From positions 1,798,001 through 1,862,000 of the forward strand of contig NZ_CP111108.1 of the NCBI RefSeq assembly GCF_026314295.1: 64,000 bases of DNA, in the 5' to 3' direction. Positions 8,606 to 16,673 of the stretch are shown here, in pieces (positions within the stretch are counted from its first letter, which is position 1; each line of letters starts with the position of its first letter). Both the position numbers and the translations under genes were made by a program. Below the pieces are notes generated by a model, which did not search any database, was not told the origin of the DNA, and worked only from the letters and a program-made list of their open reading frames with translations. The stretch is from Caproicibacterium sp. BJN0003 (lineage in GTDB: Bacteria > Bacillota > Clostridia > Oscillospirales > Acutalibacteraceae).

Positions 8606-8902
8606 TTAAGCAGCTTTGCTTATATTTTCTGTAAGCTTTGCCAAAAGCTCATAGGTTCTACAAAAAGTAGCACATGCATCTGCAGGAACCATAAAACTTC
8701 CAGTTATGGATTTCAGTTCATCTAACAGCTTAGCCATTTCTTCACTGCTTTTACCGGATTTTGCGCCTTTAAGAATGTCTGAATAAATTTCTCCCACTCT
8801 GGAAAGTTCCGGATGGTTTCCGCCGTGAACGCGCTGTACGACTGGTAAGATCTTGTTTAATTCCTTTACATCGCTGCTATTTACAATTTCCTGATATGTC
8901 AT
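8606..8902 (-). CDS. Small Ric-type (iron-sulfur repair-like) protein, paralogue 2
   Basis: 98 residues, homologous to the product of 7412-7726 (KILPVVQRVHGGNHPELSRVGEIYSDIL ... GSFMVPADACATFCRTYELLAKLTENI). The paired His/Glu positions of H-G-x-N-HPEL fit a hemerythrin-like metal site, but the domain is much shorter than ScdA/YtfE. It lies between the CopZ-like gene (25 bp upstream) and the FNR-like regulator and is likely in their transcript. Iron-sulfur repair or NO-stress function is inferred from family resemblance only. Confidence 0.62.
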   Translation of the reverse strand: MTYQEIVNSSDVKELNKILPVVQRVHGGNHPELSRVGEIYSDILKGAKSGKSSEEMAKLLDELKSITGSFMVPADACATFCRTYELLAKLTENISKAA

Positions 8903-8927
8903 GTTAACTCTCTCTTCTCTTTTATTC

Positions 8928-9143
8928 TTATGAAAGTTTCAATACTTCATAGCCGATACTTCTGACAACCTCGGCGAGCTTTTCAGGTTCCGTTGTCTGT
9001 TCATCGTACTGCACCTTGGCTTTACTGGAGTTGAACAAGATGGACACGGAATCCACTCCCGGAGCATTCTTCAGTACGGTCTCGATTTTCTGTGCACACA
9101 TAGGACAGACCAGTTCGCCCAACTGCATGGTACATTTTTTCAT
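8928..9143 (-). CDS. Heavy-metal-associated (CopZ-like) domain protein
   Basis: 71 residues, one HMA ferredoxin-like domain. The metal-binding loop reads LVCPMCAQKIE (CxxC), and VDSVSILFNSSKAKVQYDE and AEVVRSIGYEVLKL are standard strands and helix of the fold. It is probably a cytosolic metal chaperone for the P-type ATPase encoded 126 bp upstream. A separate FNR-type promoter precedes it. Metal identity cannot be read from the sequence. Confidence 0.85.
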   Translation of the reverse strand: MKKCTMQLGELVCPMCAQKIETVLKNAPGVDSVSILFNSSKAKVQYDEQTTEPEKLAEVVRSIGYEVLKLS

Positions 9144-9175
9144 ATTAACTTCGCTCCTTTTTCATTGATATCATG

Positions 9176-9217
9176 ATTTTAACATGGGTTGCTTATCAAA
9201 TACTTGATGCAGATCAA
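9176..9217 (-). promoter_or_regulatory. FNR-type box and -10 element of the CopZ-like gene
   Basis: TTGAT-GCAG-ATCAA (9204-9217) matches the FNR consensus exactly. The minus-strand hexamer TAAAAT at 9181-9176 puts the inferred start at 9169 and the box centre at -41.5. The promoter would drive the CopZ-like gene and likely the downstream Ric-like and regulator genes. Confidence 0.72.
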
Positions 9218-9269
9218 CTTTTTACAATCTATAATTTAAACTGCGCTTTTTCCATGGACTCATAACCCT

Positions 9270-11150
9270 TCATGATTTCTTTGTTCTATGAAGAAGCCGC
9301 ATAGCATTCAGGATGACCACCAGGATACTTGCTTCATGTATGAACATGCCGCTTGCCATGCGGATATATCCGGCAAAAAGTCCCGCTAAAAGCAACAGCA
9401 CCGTACTGACGGCAATCACGATATTCTGTTGCAGGACACTGACTGTTCTTTTTGCCAGCTTTATCGCCACCGGGATGCTCTCAAGGTTGGAGCGCATCAG
9501 AACCACATCCGAGGTTTCCACAGCCACATCTGTTCCGCCTCCCATGGCAATTCCTGTGTCTGCTGCAGCAAGTGCCGGGCTGTCATTAACGCCATCCCCT
9601 ACGAATGCAACGATTCTGCCTTCTCTTTGCATCTTCTGTATTACGGAAAGCTTGTTCTCCGGCAGAAGTTCTGCCTGCACTTCATCTATTCCAATCTCTG
9701 CTGCAACTGCTTCTGCTGTCTTACGATTATCTCCCGTGAGCATCACTGTCTTTTTGATGCCCAGACGCTTTAGATTTGCAATCGTTTCTGCTGCGCCATC
9801 CTTAATCTTGTCAGAAATAGCAAACAATAATAAAATCTTTTCATTCTCAGAAATCAGAACTGTGGATGCGCCATTCCTTTGTGCCTCTTGTAAATCTCGC
9901 TGCTGTTCCTTTGTCAGGGTGATTCCCTGTTCCGTCATCATCCGTTTGCTGCCTGCTATTACGACATTTCCATCTATGTCAGCACGAACTCCAAATCCTT
10001 TCAATGTCTCACTGGCAACCGCTTTTTCCACTGTAACATCCCGCTTCTTTACATAATTCACAATTGCCTTTGCCAGCGGATGATCGCTTGTACTTTCTAA
10101 GGCTGCCGCCAACTTCATAGCACCTGGAATATCTTCTGTGTAGCTGTAAACATTTGTCACATCAGGATGACCTGTAGTAAGTGTTCCTGTCTTATCAAAC
10201 AGGAAGGTATCCACCTTGGCGAAGGTTGTCACGCTGTCACCGCCTTTTAACAACACACTGTCTTTCGCACCGCAGCCGATACCAGCCACGTTGGCTACCG
10301 GTGCCCCAATGACCAGGGCTCCCGGACATGCAAGGACAAGAACGGTGATCGCCGTATCCAGGTTACGGGTAATGAGCAGAACAAGTGCTGCAATTACAAC
10401 GACTGCGGGTGTATACCATTTGGCAAACCTGTCAATAAATCGTTCCACCGGAGATTTCGCATCCTGTGCCTCCTCCACCAGTGCAATAATCTTGGAAAAG
10501 GTGGTATCCTCTCCCACACGGGTTGCACGCATCTGTAAGATTCCACTGTCAAGGATGGTTCCGGCATAGACCTGATCTCCAACCACCTTATGAATTGGAA
10601 CGGATTCGCCGTTGATGCTTGCCTCATTCAGATACCCTTCTCCGAATTCGATGATACCATCAACGGCTACCTTTCCACCAGTCTTGACCAGCAGCAGGGT
10701 ATCCTCTTTCACCTCATCTGCATCAATCTCCTCTGGTTCAGCTGTCTGGCTCTCTAATCTCCATGCAGTGGCGGGTACCATCTCTGTAAGCATCCGGATG
10801 GCACTGCGGGTCTTCTGCAACGTACGCTGTTCCAGGTATGTTCCGAATTGGAAAAGAAATGTCACGATAGCTGCTTCGCTGTACTCTCCGATAAACAGTG
10901 CGCCAAATACTGCAATGCTCACTAAAACTTCAATGCCAATGGCTTTCATCCTCAGTCCTGTGATTGCCCGGAAGAAGATTGGCAATCCTGCTAGCACTGT
11001 GGCAACGAGATAACAAATGATTGTGGCTGTTCTCATATTTGTCACTCGTTCTGCCAGATACCCTAAGACTGTCAGTATGCCTGCTGCAAATGTAAAAGGT
11101 GTCGTATACTTTTTAAGGAATTGATTCAGTTTTCGATTCCATTTACTCAT
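9270..11150 (-). CDS. P1B-type heavy-metal-translocating ATPase with CPG transmembrane motif
   Basis: 626 residues, compact for the family and without an N-terminal metal-binding domain; the separate CopZ-like protein supplies that. Visible are six or more membrane helices, the actuator loop INGESVP (TGES type), the phosphorylation motif FDKTGTLTTG, the HP motif ESTSDHPLA, and MLTGDNRKT and VGDGVNDSPALA of the P and N domains. The membrane metal motif reads ACPGALVIG, where Cu and Zn/Cd pumps have CPC, so one usual Cys ligand is missing. Export of an undetermined metal is likely. An FNR-type box lies upstream. Confidence 0.92.
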   Translation of the reverse strand: MSKWNRKLNQFLKKYTTPFTFAAGILTVLGYLAERVTNMRTATIICYLVATVLAGLPIFFRAITGLRMKAIGIEVLVSIAVFGALFIGEYSEAAIVTFLFQFGTYLEQRTLQKTRSAIRMLTEMVPATAWRLESQTAEPEEIDADEVKEDTLLLVKTGGKVAVDGIIEFGEGYLNEASINGESVPIHKVVGDQVYAGTILDSGILQMRATRVGEDTTFSKIIALVEEAQDAKSPVERFIDRFAKWYTPAVVVIAALVLLITRNLDTAITVLVLACPGALVIGAPVANVAGIGCGAKDSVLLKGGDSVTTFAKVDTFLFDKTGTLTTGHPDVTNVYSYTEDIPGAMKLAAALESTSDHPLAKAIVNYVKKRDVTVEKAVASETLKGFGVRADIDGNVVIAGSKRMMTEQGITLTKEQQRDLQEAQRNGASTVLISENEKILLLFAISDKIKDGAAETIANLKRLGIKKTVMLTGDNRKTAEAVAAEIGIDEVQAELLPENKLSVIQKMQREGRIVAFVGDGVNDSPALAAADTGIAMGGGTDVAVETSDVVLMRSNLESIPVAIKLAKRTVSVLQQNIVIAVSTVLLLLAGLFAGYIRMASGMFIHEASILVVILNAMRLLHRTKKS

Positions 11151-11175
11151 GTGTATCTACCTCCTAACTGTCTGA

Positions 11176-11217
11176 ATCGTAGCAGATCCTGTCAGGGAAG
11201 TAATTGACGTGTGTCAA
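11176..11217 (-). promoter_or_regulatory. FNR-like box and -10 element of the metal ATPase gene
   Basis: TTGAC-GTGT-GTCAA (11204-11217) is a symmetric variant of the FNR site. The minus-strand hexamer TACGAT at 11181-11176 gives an inferred start at 11169 and a box centre at -41.5. A second, weaker inverted pair (GTGTCA ... TGACAC, 11211-11232) overlaps its upstream side. Confidence 0.62.
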
Positions 11218-11286
11218 AAATCTAATGACACGCTAAAATATTGATTAAATCAGAGAAAAAGTTTTTAATTGTATACTGTTACGCAT

Positions 11287-12350
11287 TTAATTTGATGCAG
11301 GAAGCCCACGCATAATCCATTTATAACTTTCTATCTCTTGGGAAAGTCCCAACATCGCAGCTTTTACAGAATATTGTTGTGAAAGCGTATTATATCTAAT
11401 TTTAGCGTAATCCATGGTGGAGAGAATTCCTGCTTCATGTTTTTTCAAAGCCTGTTCTTGACTAAATTCCGCGGTTGCTAGTTTTTGCTGTTTAGCAGTC
11501 AGTACAACCTTTTTTTCTTGTATGGTTTTATACTGCTTATCCAGCGATGAGCCTATGTTCTGTAACTCAAGTTCCATGTCATCATTGAGAGCATTTTTTT
11601 ATCTTTTTCTTTATATGTCTCGTCACTTAGAACTGCGCGCTGCTTGCGTTTAATTTTTATATTATAGCTTGCATCCTGTGCTGCAGTGAGATCACTGTCC
11701 AGATCAATTTTATTTGTATAATCGGTGTCCGGATTTGGAACATTTCCAAATACAATCGTATCGTTATAAGAATGTCCAAGTAAAATATTCATTTCAGTGT
11801 CGATAGCTTTCGACTGATTTTGTAGATTGGTTATGCTGCAATCCAAAGTGTTTAAGGCATCTTGGGCTTGCGCGACATCAAGGCTGGTACCCTGCTTCAG
11901 GTTGTATTTCGTTTGGGCAGTCGAAAGAGTGTTTTCTAGCAGTGCGCGGGAATCTGTCAGGTCCTCTATATTGTATTGGAGCTGATAGTGAGTAGAAAAC
12001 AAACTTTGAGCGGTTCTCACAATCTGATAATTTGCCAAATCAGTTTGTAAATCCGTCAATTCAAAATCATCCTCTGAAGTATCTTCCTGCATATCTAATA
12101 TTTTAGACAAGGTAGAAAGCGTTACGCTGGTACCCTTTGCAACAGTTTTCAATTCTTCCGAAGCATCCGGATCATTTAGAATTGCTGTAAGACTTTGAGA
12201 GGTTTTTGAAACCGTATCCAGAATATTTTCATATTTTTTCTTCAGCTCATTTTTATTATCAAGGCTGTCAAGGCTTAGCATGTTACTGTTTACCTGCAAA
12301 TTATTTCCCAAAACAGTTTGTTCCACCTTTGAATATTCAATAATACGCCT
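11287..12350 (-). pseudogene. TolC-family protein, truncated and frameshifted
   Basis: Two minus-strand pieces read as one TolC-like protein. The first, to about 11600, holds the coiled coil (NLQVNSNMLSL..., YNLKQGTSLDVAQAQDALNTLD). The second (11577-11287) holds the C-terminal repeat (FSQEQALKKHEAGILSTMDYAKIRYN). They are out of register at an A7 run (T7 on the plus strand, 11594-11600); one more A would restore LNDDMELELQ. No signal peptide or usual N-terminus is present: homology fades near 12350, where an unrelated remnant begins. No efflux partner genes are next to it. It is probably a dead gene. Confidence 0.6.
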
Positions 12351-12361
12351 TTTAAAATTCT

Positions 12362-12467
12362 TCAAAGCAAGGATCCTTTCCTTACAGACAGCAAAAAAAT
12401 GTTCAGTCTGATTGAAGAAAGAATTCGCCGCGAGGACGGAATCTTGTATCCGTTGGCAGAAGATTAG
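12362..12467 (+). pseudogene. Hemerythrin-domain C-terminal fragment
   Basis: A short plus-strand frame ending at TAG (12465-12467) reads MFSLIEERIRREDGILYPLAED. This resembles the last helix of hemerythrin-like (HHE) domains, where the pattern E..R...E...LYPLAE is common. No start region is attached; upstream is the antisense TolC remnant. It looks like the scar of a deleted hemerythrin or full-length Ric gene. The identification rests on about 20 residues. Confidence 0.4.
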
Positions 12468-12546
12468 CGAGCAGGAAAAAGAGTGAACCCAAAACAAATG
12501 CTTTGGACATTTCCGTGGAGAACGCTCCTGCCCAGAACTATAAGGA

Positions 12547-12595
12547 GACAGCCATTGCCGCAAGAGGGATGAATCCTTTCTCAGCAATGGCTGTC
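12547..12595. terminator. Long hairpin, probable bidirectional terminator
   Basis: A perfect 12-bp stem (GACAGCCATTGC / GCAATGGCTGTC) whose 25-base loop can pair further (AGAGGGAT with ATCCTTTCT, one bulge). GTTTTG follows on the plus side. It lies just downstream of the minus-strand MBL gene. Confidence 0.6.
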
Positions 12596-12610
12596 GTTTT
12601 GCCAATTCTA

Positions 12611-13309
12611 TTATTCTATTTTGTTTCTATAAAGCTCCATTACAGCGGAGAATTCATTTTCAATAATCAGCCCATGCCCCGGAGCAATTAGCCGGATTGG
12701 CAGGTCCGCCAGTTTTAAAACCACTTCTTTTTCTGATTGTGACGCGGACCCGAATACTTTTTCGTAGTAACGCTCTGCCGCTTTTAAAAGCGTGTCTACT
12801 GGGTAATCAAGGTCTATCGGAGGTTCCGCCGCCGCATATTGTCCAAACAAATCGTTAGAGAAAAGGATATTGTTCCTGTTCCAGAAAGTTACCATGTTAT
12901 CATCCCAGTGCAATCCCGGAGTCTCATAAAACGTGAACTTGTATTCCCCATATTCAACAGCATCACCGGTTTTAACCGCATGAAAATTGGCTTTCGGGAG
13001 TGCGCTCATAAGACGTTTCTTACAGGCTTCCGTGCACAAGACGGGAACGTCCGGGTATTGCTGCAGCACCATTGGAAGAGCACCGCTGTGGTCTTCTTCG
13101 GAATGGTTCAGGATGATGGCATCCAGCGGCTTTTCTCCAATGACAGAAACGATTTCATCCGTTAGCATGGAAGCAGTTCTGTCGGGGAGAGTGTCAATCA
13201 AGATGTTTGCTTTCCCAGTGATGAGGTAAGCCAGAAAAGAAAATTCCTTATCCGGCTTTATGATCGTCTTTCCGATAGCATAACATTGTTCGGATAGTTG
13301 ATATTTCAT
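12611..13309 (-). CDS. Flavodiiron-type metallo-beta-lactamase protein without flavodoxin domain
   Basis: 232 residues, matching only the N-terminal half of FprA/ROO flavodiiron proteins (about 400 residues). The iron ligands are all in place: H69-x-E71-x-D73-H74 (NHSEEDHSG), H134 (GLHWDD), D153 (SNDLFGQY) and H212 (APGHG). The usual C-terminal flavodoxin domain, which passes electrons to the di-iron site, is absent and the gene ends cleanly before a terminator. It presumably needs a separate electron donor to reduce O2 or NO. It follows the mini-Hcp gene by 14 bp and is likely in the operon starting at 14128. Confidence 0.88.
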   Translation of the reverse strand: MKYQLSEQCYAIGKTIIKPDKEFSFLAYLITGKANILIDTLPDRTASMLTDEIVSVIGEKPLDAIILNHSEEDHSGALPMVLQQYPDVPVLCTEACKKRLMSALPKANFHAVKTGDAVEYGEYKFTFYETPGLHWDDNMVTFWNRNNILFSNDLFGQYAAAEPPIDLDYPVDTLLKAAERYYEKVFGSASQSEKEVVLKLADLPIRLIAPGHGLIIENEFSAVMELYRNKIE

Positions 13310-13323
13310 GGTTCTCCTTCTTT

Positions 13324-13611
13324 CTAATGGTTTAGCGTAGTCTGAATGCGGTCAGTAATAAAATCAGGGTCAAAGTTCGCGTTGGTGATGGTCACAAAAA
13401 GATTTTCCGTAATAAGATGATTAATGTCCGTAGAAATCGTTTTTTTCTCTGTGCGAAGCTGTGTAGTTACTTCGGACAGACCTTTTGTTACATAGATAAG
13501 CAGATCCTGCAAATTAGCCGTTTCGGGTGTCTTTCCACAAACACCCGTTTGCGTGCAGCCGGAGCATCCGGCTGTTTCCTGACATTGATAGCAAAACATT
13601 TTGTTTCCCAT
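13324..13611 (-). CDS. Stand-alone N-terminal domain of hybrid-cluster protein (mini-Hcp)
   Basis: 95 residues from the ATG at 13611 with AGGAGG eight bases upstream (an earlier in-frame ATG lacks one). It matches the first 90 or so residues of the full Hcp encoded at 25835-27466. It keeps all four iron-sulfur ligands ([21 protein letters not shown]) and the helical stretch LQDLLIYVTKGLSEV...[11 protein letters not shown]. It then stops, with none of the residues binding the hybrid cluster. Good initiation signals and operon position argue for a functional small [4Fe-4S] protein rather than debris, though truncation is possible. It could donate electrons to the flavodoxin-less diiron protein. 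Confidence 0.75.
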   Translation of the reverse strand: MGNKMFCYQCQETAGCSGCTQTGVCGKTPETANLQDLLIYVTKGLSEVTTQLRTEKKTISTDINHLITENLFVTITNANFDPDFITDRIQTTLNH

Positions 13612-13673
13612 TTCTTGTTCCTCCTGTTCTTCATTCAAAAAATATTTTTTGATTTTATGATACAAATTCATAA

Positions 13674-14117
13674 TCACTCACCTGCCAGTCTTTTTGAGTC
13701 TGCAAGAAGCCCCCGAAGGACCTCGCTGTGGGAACGACGTCTTTTAGTGGCTGTACCGATCAGGCATACACAGGAGTAGTTCCCGTAATGCTCCTGAAAG
13801 TAACTGATGGCGTTTCGGGCTTCCATAGCAGACCGATACTCTGCAGAATATTGATCCCACTGAATCCAATGATGAAGATAACGGTCTAGAAGCTGCGGTT
13901 CCGGCGTGAAAAAGCGGTCGTGGACATAAGCAGCATGACAGATTTTGGGGACAAAGAAAGTTAAATCTTTTTTCTTTGTAAACCCGCAAAGCTGTGAATC
14001 GTTTTTCAACCGTACATCCAGCACAAGATCCGCGTGATTTTGCAGAATTTTATCAAAAAATTCGGATGCCGATGTCTGATAAGCACTGATTTCAAATATG
14101 CTGCTTATCTCTCTCAC
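13674..14117 (-). CDS. DUF488 family protein
   Basis: 147 residues if the GTG at 14117 is used. The family core is clear: DLVLDVRLKNDSQLCGFTKKKDLTFF near the N-terminus and, at the end, YSCVCLIGTATKRRRSHSEVLRGLL, where DUF488 proteins have a conserved Cys/His region. Function of the family is not established. The start is doubtful: the inferred transcript begins at 14128, leaving only 11 leader bases, so the true start may lie a few codons later. It is first gene of the operon with mini-Hcp and the diiron protein. Confidence 0.75.
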   Translation of the reverse strand: MREISSIFEISAYQTSASEFFDKILQNHADLVLDVRLKNDSQLCGFTKKKDLTFFVPKICHAAYVHDRFFTPEPQLLDRYLHHWIQWDQYSAEYRSAMEARNAISYFQEHYGNYSCVCLIGTATKRRRSHSEVLRGLLADSKRLAGE

Positions 14118-14134
14118 CCCCGTTTCTGTTCTCG

Positions 14135-14204
14135 ATTGTACAGGATTTTGGGGTATGATGATGTTGCAAATGCAACATCATCATAATTTTTATTTATATA
14201 TACT
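14135..14204. promoter_or_regulatory. Divergent promoters around a GTTGC-N4-GCAAC operator
   Basis: Two perfect 15-base arms (TATGATGATGTTGCA and its complement) flank AA, 14154-14185, centre 14169.5. Toward the transporter, TATACT at 14199-14204 gives a start at 14211. Toward DUF488, minus-strand TACAAT at 14140-14135 gives a start at 14128. In both directions the operator centre is at -41.5, so one site could activate both operons. The core matches the site at the CRP-family gene 18066-18734. Confidence 0.78.
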
Positions 14205-14232
14205 GAGAAAAACCTTTTCTGGGAGAGATACC

Positions 14233-15609
14233 ATGAAATTTGAAACTACTCCAATAAAAGCATATCAAGGAGACGAAAAAATCGCATTTCCCGAAAAACT
14301 GGCCTACGGTTGTGGCGGTCTCGCGGACGTTGGTATTGCAGTAGCCATGAGCACATATCTTCTGTTTTACTATACGGATGTCATAAAAGTAAACGCTGCC
14401 GCAGTAGGAACAATTTTCCTCGTTTCGCGGCTGCTCAGCGCTTTCACCGATATACTGATCGGTCTTTTGGTGGATGCAGGAAAATCGAAGCAAGGGAAAG
14501 CCCGTCCATGGATTCTACGCATGTGCCTGCCATTTGCGGCTTCCGGCGCTCTGCTATTTTCATTGCCAAATCTGCCTGATATCGGAAAATACGTTTATAT
14601 CTTTATTACCTATACCACATCCAACTTCTTTTTATCTTCGTTGAATATTCCTTACGGGGTTCTGAATTCCCTGATGACACAGAATCCATACGAACGGGCA
14701 TCGCTGAATATTTTCCGCATGGTAATGTCGCTGATTGGAACACTTGCTGTCAATAATTGCATGCTGCCGCTTATAAAACTTTTGGGCGGCGGCAGGGTCG
14801 GCTGGCAACTTGTTTCTGCCCTTTATGGCACACTGTCGGTGCTTTTATATCTTGTTACTTACTGTTTTACAAAAGAACGGGTTGGGCAAGCAATTCCGGT
14901 TAAAAAAATCCGAATCCCGGTCCGGGAAGATTTCGGATTTTTAAAACAGAACAAATACTGGTTTATGCTGTTCCTCACAGCGATCGCATCCTACATCTCG
15001 GCTCCTGTTTCGGGCGGAATCAAAATTTATTACACGCAATATGTTTTGGGGAACAGCACGCTGATTGGGCTGCTGACAACCGTGAATACCTTGGCTAAGG
15101 TTGCGGGCCTTTTCTTACTGTCACCCCTTGTCAAGCAATTCGGAAAACGCAATTCGGTCATTCTGGGACTTAGCATTTCTGCCGCTGGGATTCTAATACA
15201 AACGTTAAATCCGCACAGTATCCCTCTGGCGGTGACGGACAACCTGCTGCGAGGAGTGGGGAATGCACCGATTACCGGCGTCTCTATGGCGATGCTTGCC
15301 GATACTGCCGAATACGGCTACCTAAAAAGCGGTGTACATAGCGAGGGAATTCTATTCAGCATGACGAGCTTTGGTAAGAAGATCGGCGCTGCGATTGGAA
15401 GTTCCGCCCTTCCACTGACGCTTTCTTTATGCGGATACTCAGCACATACTGAATCGCCCTCGGCATCCGCGGTCAATGCAATCCAATGGCTTTCTCTTGC
15501 TTTGCCGCTGGTAGTCATTGTATTTCAGATCGCGGTTCTTTCACACTATAAACTGGATCAAGAATATCCAGTGATTCTGGATGATTTAAAAAGGCAGAGG
15601 AAAGCGTAA
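14233..15609 (+). CDS. GPH-type sugar/solute:cation symporter (MFS)
   Basis: 458 residues from the ATG at 14233 (GGGAGAG six bases upstream). It has twelve predicted membrane helices. The early motif KLAYGCGGLADVGIAVAMSTYLLFYYTDV and the D-x-x-x-G loop (DILIGLLVDAGKSKQGKARPWIL) are diagnostic of the glycoside-pentoside-hexuronide family. Substrate is unknown; no sugar-utilisation genes are adjacent. Its promoter shares the GTTGC-N4-GCAAC operator with the divergent mini-Hcp operon, so the solute may be linked to redox or sulfur metabolism rather than sugars. Confidence 0.88.
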   Translation: MKFETTPIKAYQGDEKIAFPEKLAYGCGGLADVGIAVAMSTYLLFYYTDVIKVNAAAVGTIFLVSRLLSAFTDILIGLLVDAGKSKQGKARPWILRMCLPFAASGALLFSLPNLPDIGKYVYIFITYTTSNFFLSSLNIPYGVLNSLMTQNPYERASLNIFRMVMSLIGTLAVNNCMLPLIKLLGGGRVGWQLVSALYGTLSVLLYLVTYCFTKERVGQAIPVKKIRIPVREDFGFLKQNKYWFMLFLTAIASYISAPVSGGIKIYYTQYVLGNSTLIGLLTTVNTLAKVAGLFLLSPLVKQFGKRNSVILGLSISAAGILIQTLNPHSIPLAVTDNLLRGVGNAPITGVSMAMLADTAEYGYLKSGVHSEGILFSMTSFGKKIGAAIGSSALPLTLSLCGYSAHTESPSASAVNAIQWLSLALPLVVIVFQIAVLSHYKLDQEYPVILDDLKRQRKA

Positions 15610-15612
15610 AAT

Positions 15613-15653
15613 GACCATCTGGGAAGCCGTGTTGAATAGCTCACCAGATGGTC
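15613..15653. terminator. Hairpin between convergent genes
   Basis: A 10-bp stem (GACCATCTGG / CCAGATGGTC) with a 21-base loop lies just after the transporter stop and before the asrC stop. No good T-run follows, so termination strength is uncertain. Confidence 0.45.
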
Positions 15654-15693
15654 GATGCTGATAAACAATTTTAATGCAATTTGTGCATTTAAC

Positions 15694-16656
15694 TCAGTAC
15701 CTGATTCCCTGCCAATAAACCGGTGAAACGACTTCTGCAATTTCAGGAAGAGAAATGTCATGGAGCGCCCAATTTTTGAATTCTTCAAATCCTGTGCGAT
15801 CGACAATATAGCCAATGTGCTCCTTGCCGCCTACGGCGTTGGGGTCGATGTAGTGCTCTACATAATCGTATGTATTCAGAATAATTTTTACAATGCTGTC
15901 TTCATCCGCCCATTTGATGAAGTCTTCCCCTAGCCGGGGATTTTTCTTTCCTGAGCGGCCTAACAATGTCAGGCGGTAATATTTTTGACTGCTTCGCGTC
16001 CAAGCACGAGTTGGGCAGTTGAGCACACATTCTCCGCACCCAATGCACTTTTCCGCATTCCGGTGTGGACGATATTTCTCAACGGTGAGCGCACCAGCCG
16101 ATTTTTTTTTGCAAAATTTGACGCAGGCACCGCAACTTACACACCGTTCCGGTTCCAGATGCGGTTCGGTCATGCCCATAATTCCAAAATCATGCATCCG
16201 AACCTTTGCGCAATCATTTGGGCAACCCGTGAGGGCAATCTTGAAATGCAGATCGTTTGGGTATATTGCCTTTTCAATTTGCTGTGCAAATGCCGTTGTA
16301 TCATAGCAGGCATAGGGACAAACCCTACTTCCGACGCAGGCGGTGACATTACGGGTTCCGGACGCCGGATATCCTTTTCCCGCTTGTGTCTGGTTGATAC
16401 CAAGCCCTTCGATCACCGGCTGGAGCATTTCGTTTACTTGCGGCATGTCCTCAAAACGGATGCCAGGCAATTCAAAGCCCTGACGGCTGGTGATATGGAC
16501 GGTTCCGTTTCCGTAGGTTTCCACAATGGTTTGAATCATGGATAAATATTTCGCATCCATATGCCCGCCGGGCACACGAATTCGTGAAGCCGTTAGTCCG
16601 CGTTCCTTGGTAACGCGAAAGGCGTTCTTTTTCAACACTTTCGTATCAATATCCAA
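15694..16656 (-). CDS. asrC: Anaerobic sulfite reductase subunit C
   Basis: 320 residues, full family length. The sirohaem and [4Fe-4S] ligand motifs are intact: TACVGSRVCPYACYDT and LTGCPNDCAK, followed by two ferredoxin motifs (CVSCGACVKFCKKK and CIGCGECVLNCP). AsrC is the catalytic subunit that reduces sulfite to sulfide with electrons from AsrA and AsrB. Here its partners just upstream are reduced to a deletion remnant, so the enzyme cannot work as the usual complex unless intact AsrA/B exist elsewhere. The gene itself shows no damage. Confidence 0.93.
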   Translation of the reverse strand: MDIDTKVLKKNAFRVTKERGLTASRIRVPGGHMDAKYLSMIQTIVETYGNGTVHITSRQGFELPGIRFEDMPQVNEMLQPVIEGLGINQTQAGKGYPASGTRNVTACVGSRVCPYACYDTTAFAQQIEKAIYPNDLHFKIALTGCPNDCAKVRMHDFGIMGMTEPHLEPERCVSCGACVKFCKKKSAGALTVEKYRPHRNAEKCIGCGECVLNCPTRAWTRSSQKYYRLTLLGRSGKKNPRLGEDFIKWADEDSIVKIILNTYDYVEHYIDPNAVGGKEHIGYIVDRTGFEEFKNWALHDISLPEIAEVVSPVYWQGIRY

Positions 16657-16673
16657 TCAAAACACATCCCTTC

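Noticed and set aside
11594-11600. A7/T7 run in the TolC-like gene as programmed frameshift
   Set aside because: The gene also lacks its N-terminus and signal peptide, so a plain inactivating indel is the simpler reading.
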